DNA of 64,000 bases, taken from the NCBI GenBank assembly GCA_018524725.1, contig JAEUWP010000388.1, positions 1 through 64,000 of the forward strand, in the 5' to 3' direction. Each line of letters begins with the position of its first letter. The stretch's first letter is position 1. The notes beneath the pieces are model-generated. The model did not search any database, was not told where the DNA came from, and saw only the letters and a program-made list of their open reading frames with translations. The position numbers and the translations under genes were made by a program. Shown piece by piece: positions 1 to 10,257 of this stretch. This DNA is from Podaxis mareebaensis. Lineage: Eukaryota > Basidiomycota > Agaricomycetes > Agaricales > Agaricaceae.

Positions 1-1279
1 ATTTACAATAGCTGATAGACCGAGGGAAAGAAATAAGGAAGTGGGCGGACGGGTAGAAAAATGGACCTGGTCCCTTGAGCGTCTTGCGAGTGAGCGCTCC
101 GCTTCGCATGATTGGCTACTGTCGGAGGTGTCATGAGACGGGCGAGAAACATTGATTTCTCGAGTAGGCGAATGAACGGCTCCACAGTAGGCTCGAGTAT
201 ATTGTTGATGACATGCGGCATTGACAGGAGGGACTTCGCCAGACGTTCTAACGCCTCGAGGCCTGACACACGTTAGTCCATGCCCAGGCCATTCTCTGAC
301 GCCTACTTGCAGAGATGGGGCTCTGCACCAGTGTGTATTCGGAGGTCGACCACATAGCCGCGTTCTCCACTGAGGGTAGTCGAGTTGTTTCCAGTCTCGG
401 TCCGGATCGTATGATAGGACGACCAGATTTGCAATGCGAGAACCATGAATTCGGTGGATGATCAACTGATGATTACGACTGTTTGATAACACACAAAGTT
501 GTCTCGGGATCGGGCGATCGAATGATATCTTGTGCACTGACGTCGTCATGATACTGAAAGCACCAACTTCGGAGGCCATGATCTCCCACTTCCTCCGGTA
601 ATGTCTCCTCCCCTCTCACTGTTCTTGGAACGAAGCACGTTGCTGGCACTGGCGGGTTTCGCCGCAATCATGTCAACGAGATTTTCAAGGAATGTAAATT
701 GAGCGGCTACACACCGTTGTCGTTGAGGAATCAATCTGGCGAACATCCCAGTCGGACCATCACCTCGCACAAACACTCCCAAATCCTTCAAGCGCGCCGT
801 ATTGGAACTGGTTGATAAACGAAGCTAGAAGACATCTTTTGGCAAAGGAAACGCGGGACGGGAAAGAGAAACCCAATGTGGATGGTTTCCTTTTCTACCT
901 CTTCTGCGGCCTCTTGTGAGGCTGAGGCCTTGAGGTCTGGTCTCTCACCCCAAAATAGCATGGATGTGGATGAGGGCAGTGGCGAACTGATGGCGTGACA
1001 AGAGATAGTATCGCCTTGAAGAATAACAGTGCAGGCGTGGCGAGTCGTATGTGTGTACTGCGGTGCAACGAGGCGATGATATTAACATGTGCCAGAGATG
1101 CGAGAGCCAATTGAAGGGTGGTGTGACAGCCACAGGTGCAATGTTGTACACCCTTGGTCAAATCCCCCGAGATTAACGTGAGAGTCTTCATACCGAACAT
1201 CACTCTTATGCGTCGACCCGAGCCTCACCCCAGCTCGTTCTAGGACTCCTATTGCCCGTACACTGCTAGTTAATTCGCA
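1..1279. other. 5' flank of the first NLR, with WD40 relic
   Basis: No intact gene is seen here. The segment from about 190 to 1279 is closely repeated at 12,520-13,584, upstream of the second NLR. Its inner part (about 625-1279) is repeated again at 20,248-20,875 upstream of the third, so it is the duplicated promoter-side flank of the NLR unit. Around 360-470 the + strand reads like a decayed WD40 blade, described separately. Short open frames here are not conserved as proteins between the copies and I do not call them genes. Confidence 0.6.
355..475 (+). pseudogene. WD40-blade relic upstream of NLR1
   Basis: The + strand translates to FSTEGSRVVSS then PDRMIG, which matches the FSHDxTRVVSGSxDRMIR core of the WD40 repeats in the neighbouring NLR genes. 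It is a short in-place remnant with no start, no NACHT part and no repeat continuation. The same remnant, with small differences, lies upstream of the second NLR (12,665-12,835). The simplest reading is that the tail of an older NLR copy was left at the duplication junction. Confidence 0.6.
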
Positions 1280-4200
1280 ATGTCCTCTCATCTCAAACGC
1301 TTCAGAAAGAAAAAGCCAAAGGGTATCGCTGCACTGATCACAAGCGCCTCGGTCCTTGCAGCTCCTGCAGCTCCTCATGCCCTTCCGAACCCTGGAACTC
1401 TTCCCCGCACGCTTGCGACATCCCAGGTTCCCCAAACAGCCCAAACCACAGCGCCTGGTACCTCCGGCAACGAGTATCAGGATATCATCCCGACACTACA
1501 GCAAAACCCGCCAACATCGCTCGAGAGGGCAAAAGCTGTGGGCAGCACTGCCCTTCATGGGCTGGCAGTCGTAGCAGCAGGACTCAAGGATTGTTCCGAC
1601 CTCTGCCCACCTTTAAAAACAACCGTAGCCGTAATCTCGACAATCTACAAAATCTACGATGTGCGCAAGCCATTCCTATCACAATCACATTACTGAGTTC
1701 TGATCGGCAGGGCGTATCCACAAATAATGAGGAGCTAATAGAGCTCAAAAAAAGGTCCAACGCTATCTTATCGCTCGTCGAAAGGTACAAGGAAGCAGGA
1801 GGATTAAATGCGCTTGAAGAGAGAGTCCAAAGTTTCTCCACGTACGTGTTGGCCTCGCTTTCTTATTCCCGTACCTGATGTCTCTTCGACGTCTTCACAG
1901 AGCTATCGAGCACTTGGTTGAAGCCATCCAGCACTTACAGGATCGATCATTGGCGACCCGCATTGCCGAATTCTCTGACGATGTCAGCAAGATACGAAGG
2001 ACTATGAGGAGCCTCAACAGTGCTTGTGATCTCTTCCTGGTAGGTGCTCAAACTGCAGACTGTGCTCCTACATACATGGTGCTTATTGCATCTCACAGAT
2101 CGATATACAACTCCACACCAACATAAACGTACAGAACATGCTACAAGTAAGTGATTTTTGCGCCTAAGGAAGCACTTTAAGCCTCATATCTTTCATCAAC
2201 AGCTGCTAAATTCCCGTAAGTTGCTCCTCTTTGTGCAGATGGCGACTTGTGATCCTCACATTACTACAGGCTCAATTGACAAGCTTCGTCCTGAGAGCGT
2301 TTCGTATAAAACACGGCGCTCCGCCTATGGTGAACCTAGAGGATGTATGCCTGGTACACGCGTCAATGTCCTCGAAATGTTGGAAGCCTGGGCTTCCGAC
2401 GAGCAGGACGCTAGGGTGTATTGGCTCGTCGGGATGGCGGGCACCGGAAAGTCGACAATCGCGCAGTCGCTGTGCGAGCTCTTGGAAAAACGGCAGATGC
2501 TCGGGGCCAGTTTCTTTTGCTCTCGAGCCTCAGAAAAAGCCAGCAATCCGCGGCTCATCATCCCGAGCATTGCATATAGCCTCGCCAAGACTTCGCCTAC
2601 TCTCAACGTGGAGGTTGTGAAAGTCCTTGAGAAAGACCCCGATCTGGTCGAGTCGAACGACTTGAAAGAGCAGTTCCAAAAACTCATTTGTGGTCCGTTA
2701 CGCACTGTCGTCGGGGATCAGCCCAGGGTTTACAAGATTGTCGTTATCGATGCTCTTGACGAATGTACAAATCCTGATTTTGTCTACCGCCTCATTCAGC
2801 TCATTCTCAATGCTGCGTCGGGCCTTCCCATCAAGTTCTTCCTTGTCAGCAGAGCCGACCACCTCATTCCTGCTGCCTTTGATTCCTTGCACGGTTCCTA
2901 TGACACCTTCTTGCTTCACGAGATCGAGAAAGATATAGTGGAGAGCGACATTCGATTGTATATGAAGGAATCTCTAATGGAGATAAAGAGGATCTGGAAT
3001 CCTGTCAGCGAGGACGGGTGGCCTCCGGAAAGTGAACTGTCCCAAATTGTCAAGGATTCTGGGAAACTTTTCGTCTACGCTTCTACGTCACAGCGCTATA
3101 TTCGGGAAGGCAGGCGCAATTACAAGCAACGGCTCACGTCATTGGCCAAACGCACAAGGAGTCGGCACCAAACTTCGGCTATTGATGAGCTCTACGGAGA
3201 TATTGTTAAACAAGCTTGCGATCCTCGTGACGAAGACGAATTGTCACAAATGGAAACTCTCGTTTTGTTCGTCATATTCTTACGGCGTCCGTTATCACTC
3301 AAGGCGCTTTCCGCGTTGTCTGAGATACCCGAGCCAGAGACGCACTTATCACTGCTCAGCTCCGTCATTCACATTCCCTCTGAAGAAAACGCCCCAGTTT
3401 CCCCGTTCCATGCATCCTTCCCGGAATTCCTCGTGGACCCCGAACGCTGCCCACCAAAGCGCTTCTCTCCATTCACCCCTCTCGTCCCCGCCCATGGTCA
3501 CGCAGTACTCGCACTCAGATGTCTCGAGCTGATGAACGGGTCGCTCAAGTATAACATCTGTGAGGTCCCCGAAGAAATGACCGTCACGCGTATGGACAGC
3601 ACCAACCCACCTGAAGATCCAAGCAAAACCTCCGAGGCACTCAAATACGCTTGTGTTTACTGGGCTGACCATTTAGGCGAGGTCCAGAGCTCAGACCAGC
3701 GGCTTATTGCACGCCTTATTGGTGCTCTGGGCGAATTCTTAGAAACACACCTCTTGCATTGGATGGAGTGTTTGAGCGTGGTTCGTGAATTAAGGACAGG
3801 CATTTATTCACTTCTTAGTGCAAGTGCGGCTCTCACAGTAAGTTTGATTATGTAGAAGTGAAGTTCACACACTGATATCATGATAGTCTATTTGGGCTAT
3901 AGATGCTGAAGATTTACGGTTGCTTGTTGATGACTCCTGCCGATTTCTGCGGTTGGGTTTTGAGTGCATTCAACAACATTGCTTCGCAGTTTATCAGTCC
4001 GCGTTCACATGGATTCCCAAGAAGTCGTTGATGCGTCAAGTTTATAGTGCGCAGGCGAAACAGGGGCCAAAGGTCATATTAGGCCTACGCGACTCATGGG
4101 GACCGATGGAGCTCTGCATTGGTGGAACTTCAAGTGTTGAGTCTGTTGCCTTCTCCAACGACAGTAGTCGAGTTGTCTCCGGATGGGATGATGGGAAGGT

Positions 4201-5830
4201 CAGAATTTGGAATGCGAGGACGGGCGAGGTCGAGGCTACATTCGACGGCCACACAAATGCGGTGACATCTGTTGCTTTTTCGCATGACAACACGCGAGTT
4301 GTCTCGGGATCGGATGATCACACGATCAGGATTTGGGATGCGAGGACGGGCGAGGTCGAAGCTACATTCGAGGGCCACACAAATAAGGTGGCGTCTGTTG
4401 CTTTCTCGCATGACGACACGCGAGTTGTCTCAGGATCGTATGATCAGACGATCAGGATTTGGAATGCGAGGACGGGCAAGGTCGAGGCTACATTCGAGGG
4501 CCACACGAGCCCGGTGACATCTGTTGCTTTCTCGCATGACGACACGCGAGTTGTCTCAGGATCGTATGATCACATGCTCAGGATTTGGAATGCGAGAACG
4601 GGCGAGGTCGAGGCTACATTTGAGGGCCACACAAAGATAGTGACATCTGTTTCTTTTTCGCATGACGACACGCGAGTTGTCTCGGGATCGGATGACCACA
4701 CGATCAGGATTTGGGATGCGAGGACGGGCGAGGTCGAGGCTACATTCGAGGGTCACACAAGTATAGTGACGTCTGTTGCGTTTTCGCATGACGACACGCG
4801 AGTTGTTTCGGGATCGGTTGATTACACGATCAGGATTTGGAATGCGAGGACGGGCGAGGTCGAGGCTACATTCGAGGACTACACAAAGACAGTGTCATCT
4901 GCTGCTTTTTCGCATGATGACACGCGAGTTGTCTCGGGATCGGTTGATCACACGATCAGGATTTGGAATGCGAGGACGGGCGGGGTCGAGGCTACATCCA
5001 AGGGCCACACAAAGGCAGTGACATCTGTTGCTTTTTCGCATGATGGCACGCGAGTTGTCTCGGGATCGTGGGATCAGATGATCAGGATTTGGAATGCGAC
5101 GACGGGCGATGTAGAGGCTACGTTCGAGGGCCACACGGGTGCGGTGATATCTGTTACTTTTTCGCATGACGGCACGCGAGTTGTCTCGGGATCGCGGGAT
5201 CAGACGATCAGGATTTGGAATGCGACGACGGGCGGGGTGGAGGCTACATTCGAGGGCCACACGAGCCCGGTGACATCTGTCGCTTTCTCGCATGACGACA
5301 CGCGAATTGTCTCGGGAGCGCTTGGTGAGACGATCAGGATTTGGAATACGAGGACGGGCGAGGTCGAGGCTACATTCGAGGGTCACACAAGTATAGTGAC
5401 GTCTGTTGCGTTTTCGCATGACGACACGCGAGTTGTCTCGGGATCGGCTGATTACAAGATCAGGATCTGGGATGCGAGGACGGGCGAGGTCGAGGCTACA
5501 TTCGAGGACCACACAAGTATAATGTCATCTGTTGCTTTTTCGCATGACGACACGCAAGTTGTTTCATCACAATCTAGCGTTGTTAAAATTTGGAATTTGG
5601 CTCCCAAAGCACCCGACTATCTGGCTAATGATTCACATAATGAAATTCCTCTCCAGTTCCATACTTCGCCCTCCTTTTCTCATGGTAACCGTTGGGTACT
5701 GGGTGTAGATTGTCACTGCTGGATCTCCCCTCCTTATCGTACTATTCAATCACACGCATATTCTGGTAGCAAAGCCTGTTTTGGATATGGTTCCGGCCTT
5801 GTAGTTATTCTGAATGTATCCCCTGTATAG
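1280..5830 (+). CDS. NACHT-WD40 STAND/NLR protein, paralogue 1 (12 WD40 blades)
   Basis: Signal-sensing STAND NTPase of the fungal NLR class, about 1407 aa. The predicted exons are 1280-1660, 1711-1841, 1901-2039, 2099-2146, 2203-2215, 2270-3837 and 3887-5830; all junctions keep frame and match those of the two paralogues. Residues 1-237 form an Ala-rich start followed by an alpha-helical region of unknown fold. It may be a helical-bundle cell-death effector such as the HeLo/MLKL-NTD types, but this is inference. NACHT: Walker A GMAGTGKST near residue 292 and Walker B IVVIDALDE near 394. A winged-helix-like region follows, then twelve WD40 repeats of 42 residues from about 841, the last one degenerate. 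Blades differ mainly at the two residues after GHT and those around SGSxD. Such proteins (HET-E/HET-D type) act in non-self recognition in fungi; the ligand cannot be read from sequence. ATG context is cgcaATGT. Confidence 0.9.
2203..2215 (+). other. 13-nt micro-exon of NLR1
   Basis: CTGCTAAATTCCC lies between ...caacag and gtaagttg and encodes LLNS plus one base of an Arg codon. The identical 13-nt exon occurs at 14508-14520 and 21801-21813 in the paralogues with the same flanking splice signals. In this copy an unspliced frame stays open through the following intron, but in the third copy it does not, which favours splicing. Confidence 0.75.
4130..5600 (+). repeat. 126-bp tandem repeat encoding WD40 blades (NLR1)
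   Basis: Eleven highly similar 126-bp (42-codon) units followed by a decayed twelfth. The core DNA of each unit reads ttttcgcatgac followed by acgcgagttgtctcggg. Near-identity between units makes the array prone to unequal crossing-over and slippage. The blade number differs in each of the three paralogues in the window. Confidence 0.9.
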
Positions 5831-6540
5831 CAGAGACATCTATTATAATAGTTTATGAACTTTGATGCTGACTTGATACTGTGTAAAACTGTGTAACTTC
5901 GATCCTTAATAAGTTCAGAGGGTGGTCACATTAACAGAGAGCAAAGAATTCCTCAGCCTAATGTGTTGTGGCAGTGTAGGAATAGTGCATTTATGTCGTT
6001 ACACTCATCCCGGCTTGGCCGTGCATGAGATGGAGTAGATGGCTGATCCAGATCTCGTGGACGCTCTTTTTAGCGAACTGGGCCGGCTAAGGAAGGAACA
6101 GAGGAGATCTATGAGGGATAGGACCTCACTGGGTTCATCGTTGCGCGGAAAGATCTTGATTTCGTGTTAATGAATATGCACTTTAATGTGACCTATGTCG
6201 TATGCTGCTAGACTGCTAATATAGCTGAGCAATGGGATGACTACCGCCGTACAACTTGGGGATTGAGACTCAGGACAACCTGATAAGTCATCCGGTTAAT
6301 TTAAGGTCAGAAGTTCCGTTTACAAGACGGACCCACGGCGACAAGATATATATTGAATACTCAGATCCAAAGATAAGGTGGGGTAACTCGTATACGAGTG
6401 GCGTTGCAGCAGATGTGTTCTAAACGACACCCATTAGACAAGTCATTCCGCATACGTTGAAGTCTTCGAATATATTATAGCAAATGAACACAACCAAGAT
6501 TACAACGTTCTATCTCTAGCAAAACGAACTCTATCGACAT
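5831..6540. other. Convergent intergenic spacer, NLR1 to GPI13 relic
   Basis: No gene seen. Sequence similar to 25,553-26,283, the equivalent spacer after the third NLR, and in part to 17,879-18,252. It therefore belongs to the duplicated unit and probably carries the 3' ends of both convergent transcripts. Confidence 0.55.
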
Positions 6541-6543
6541 CCC

Positions 6544-9500
6544 TCACTCCTAACCACACCACTCCCCATCCTCCCAGCACTCACATCAGGCGTGCACCAC
6601 GCCACAATTGGTCCCAAATCCAAAACACCCAACTCAACAACCGCGGCCATAAACCTCTGCGCGAACACTTTCCACAACATCAAATACCTCCGCAACACCG
6701 CTGCATTCGTCGATGCGCCAAGGAGTAGTGTAAGGAAATACAGTTGTATGAGGAGTGTTGTTAAGAGTGAGGAGTGTTCAATATGCCCTTCTTGTCGAGT
6801 CGGGGTTGATTTTATACTTGTCAGAGGGTTTTTGGAGGTAGGAGAAGAATATAAAGATGATGGTGACTGTTTTTATCCCCTGAGGAATGTATCGTTTATT
6901 AATTTCAGTATTAAAAATGTTTTAGTGTTATTTAGTATAATTCTGATTATATTTTAAGTTGGATATTGTATTTTTACCCAGGACGAAGCCCGTTTTCCAT
7001 TGTATAGAGGAGACTGTACCCTGGTGACCAGTAGCGAAGAACGTGATGAAGGAGAGGAGGATAAGTGGGAGGGTCGTTAAGAAGGTGGTTAGTTTCTCTC
7101 CGTCTTCCTGTCCTCCGGCGGTTTTGTTGGCTTTGTCGGTTGTAGTATTAGGATTCAAAGTCCTCCCAACGAATGTCTCAATCTCCCGTACATCCCTAGC
7201 TGCATCCACTGCCTCAAGGTACGACACGAGTGCCACTGCGTTCAGCCAAAGCACGACCCGTCCAGGCAGCAGCATACACAAATACATCACCACGAACGCC
7301 AACAGGCAACATAAAAGGTACGGCGCTCCATATGCATTCGCGTATCCAAGAATCGTTACTTGCGTTTTCGCCACCTGTGGTGTTGAGGAAGTCGAAGTGG
7401 AGGTGGTGGCGATCGTAGGCGAAGTAGCCAATGCCCGATTATCCAAACACAAAGGCACCATCCACAAACCAATGGACCCAAGCACAACGCAACCAGCAAC
7501 GCCTCTAGTAATCCATGACCTCAACGAACGTAATCTCACGAGGCCTTTAATGAGTCCGACTATACCCTCCACAACGCCACCATGCGTACCACCGCTCTTG
7601 GCCCATTCTAACATCCAAAACACCCACGAACCGACTAGATCAGGCGTGAAAATGCCCCAAATGATAGCGGGTGCATTGCCATCGTCGCTCCTCGTAATCT
7701 CCAAAATCCTGGTGATGGCAAATGGAAGAGCAAGCACGATGGGTGAGGGGAGGATGAGTGAACAGGTGGGTGGAATTGTTGATGTTGATATGGTCGCCAT
7801 CGGTTCCGGCGCAGTTGTGATAGTAGCATTTGAGGTGGCATCAAGACTGAGGTCGAGCAGGGATGCAGGGATAGAAGCAAGTGAAGGCGAAGGGGGCGTA
7901 GTGTAAAATGTGACATGACAATACGCGCCTTGCTCCTCTATATAACTGCCACGAGTGACATGAGCCTGATGCAGACAAGGAAGAGGAACATGAATCCAAA
8001 AATCCTGCCTTTCAGACTCGTCAGACCCAATTTACTGCACAAACCAACATTGGATTTATTCTTCCTTTGAAAAGTTGAAGTGGACGACGACAACGATGAC
8101 GAAGTGGAGGACAAGCCAGGCGCAGCGACACCCCATAAAACCATCGGCATGACTGAACTCGCAGCCAACCAAAGCACAACTCGATCCTCCCAAAACGTAA
8201 ACGAATTCGAGAAAAACGAGAGCGTATGCAACACCAACACCAACCCTCCAGACACACCATTCTTACTCAATATTCCCGTCCTCACTCTCCTCAGCGTAAA
8301 TCCCGGCTGCCCACAAACCCAGACACAGATGAATACACATACCAACATTGGCCCAACAAACACTGCCACCTCGAGCGCATTCATCGATACACCTGTGACC
8401 AAGTTTGGGACCACACCCTCCACGATGCGGAGGAGCACGAACGTGGTTATACGCACTCCAAAAATGATTTTCCATATCCCAGGCACAAGCACCTTCAAAA
8501 GCTTTTCGCCTCCACCCAATCCGTGGAAAGACAATCCAAGATACACCAGCCATGTAGTCAGTACCGCACTAACCATCCCAGCCAACCTAGCAGCCGTAAG
8601 CGCGGGATCAAACTGCGCCCAGATGGCTCTACACGCGGATAATGCTGTGCGATTATAAGTCGCCATCGCAACTAGTTTCGTTTCTAGTGCTGAGGTGGCT
8701 GATTGAAGTTTAGGCCAATGGAGATCGCGTCCCAAGTTTGCTGGAGTGCGAACCATGGAGAGTCTAGTTCGGAGCCTGAGGAGGATGCGCGGTAGGTTTG
8801 GAGGTATTGGTGGATTTGGAGGGAGTTGAGGGTTAGTGCTTTTTCGAGTTTGAGTTTGAGTTCGTTGTTGGGTTGGCGGTTTTTTGGTGAGTTTTTTGAT
8901 GGAGAAACGCCAGAAAGGTTCGGGAATGACATTTCCGAGGCTGTTATATGGGATTGGTAAATCCAATAACGTACTTAGGCTTGGTACCCAGTCGATTGGT
9001 TGGACAGACCTCCAGGGCGTTCTCTCCCCTGGGAAGGGTTTGTACCCGACTAATCCTGGAAAGATCTCCCGGCCTAGAGTGGTGTCCATTAACGCCGGGC
9101 CTTTGGAATAGATCCATAAAGCGGACGAAGTTTCAAGAATACTGTCCCCTCTGTGATCCCCGTGTGGTCCATCCCATGATCACCCAATACGACGAGTAGA
9201 GTCTCATCATCCAGTAATTGGACAACTTGGCGAAGTGTGGTATCGAGTTGTGTTGGTTTTGTGCTCATTGAAGGATGGGACGGACCAACACGAAGTCCGA
9301 CATGGTCTACACCAAGAAAATGACCTACGAGATAGTCGGACTAGTTTGTGGTGTCGGATAGGAGGAGGTTTGGATGAGAATTGTGAAGGGGCGGGAAGAG
9401 GTGTGTGGGGACGCCGGTGTCGACTGTGTGTGGATCTTCGACATTAAAAGAGTCGTACGGAAGTGTAAGGTTCAGATGGAATGAGGAGGGGAAGACGGAG

Positions 9501-10043
9501 AGCCATGTGTCGTCGCCCATGAATGTGATCTGCGCACATGCAACCCATTAAGCCCATTAACATACAGGTACGCGAGTAAATGCACTAAACGCACGGATTT
9601 ATTCGCCAACTGCATCTGCTTCACAATCGAGTCCTCCAAAATCGTGGATCCACCAAAATTGCTTCCCATATTCACGAAAGTGGGCAACGTTCCAGTGGTC
9701 AGAGCCTTGATCCTCTGCAAGGTCGTCGTCGGTGGGTCTGCATACACATTGAACAAGAACGGATGTCCCGGATGCGTTTTTGTCAGTTCTGCAGGAGCGC
9801 CAATACATTCTGGTGGTATGTGTTCCGTGGTTCTGGTGGATTTGGTGAACAAAAGTTGAAGCGGAGTGCGTCGACTATGAGGATGACGGCACGCTTATGT
9901 GTTTGTTGTGGACGTTCATGTGCATTTTGATGCGGTTTTGATATGTCCAAGAGGGCGAAACGGCTGAGGAGGAAGCCACGGAAGAAGAAGAGGACGGTGG
10001 CAGAGTGGATGAGGACGAGCCGGGTCACCAGCCCAACACGCTT
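6544..10043 (-). pseudogene. GPI13/PIG-O relic, copy A (full length)
   Basis: Colinear on the minus strand with the intact GPI13 gene at 26284-29849. Long matching stretches remain, for example GSWVFWMLEW and FVGRTLNPN in 6928-7800 and VFVGPMLVCVFI in 7938-9089. It cannot encode the protein. The start codon is ATG to AAG (complement of 10041-10043). There are frameshifts in exon 1, in the phosphatase-like region near 9130-9180 (the GDHGM motif is followed by a shifted frame) and near 8,690-8,890. An in-frame TAG lies at about 7938, the C-terminal tail is partly deleted, and a C-to-T-rich patch covers about 6,835-6,985. The exon 1 metal-site motif has become DALRFNF against DALRFDF in the intact gene. 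Confidence 0.9.
6835..6985. other. Strand-biased C-to-T mutation patch in the GPI13 relic
   Basis: Aligning this patch by eye to the intact gene (about 26,655-26,810) and to the relic at 18,600-18,750, which agree with each other, shows that most C residues of the + strand are T here. Few other changes occur, and only one or two short indels are needed. The flanks on both sides return to high similarity. The patch is visibly AT-rich, for example tttagtataattctgattat. Confidence 0.8.
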
Positions 10044-10110
10044 GGGAGTGGAAGGAGGCGAATGGGCGTGGGAGTATTCGGATTCATGGATCTTTGGATC
10101 TTGCTCTCAG
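10044..10110 (+). pseudogene. BET2 5'-end fragment carried with GPI13 relic A
   Basis: ATG at 10062 and the next codons match the BET2 start at 29868 (MGVGVF, then MDL), and the 18-bp spacing to the GPI13 start position is the same as at the intact pair. An 8-bp direct duplication (tggatctt) interrupts the fragment, and homology ends after gctctca near 10,109. This marks the right breakpoint of the duplicated segment inside BET2 exon 1. Confidence 0.8.
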
Positions 10111-10257
10111 ACGCCGAGAGATATCAGTATTGAACGCTTGAATGTGAGATAGAGTACATCAGTCAATCCATATTCTAGCAAACGAAAAAACCAAGACTAC
10201 GAACTGAATACCAAACCAGTAAGACCTTTCCATCTCTAAAGAATCTAAAACTATCCA

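Noticed and set aside
6592..8658. Plus-strand open frames over GPI13 copies (also 18,223-20,360 and 26,564-28,471)
   Set aside because: Antisense shadows of the GC-rich GPI13 coding frame; they occur at the same places in intact and dead copies and have no protein features.
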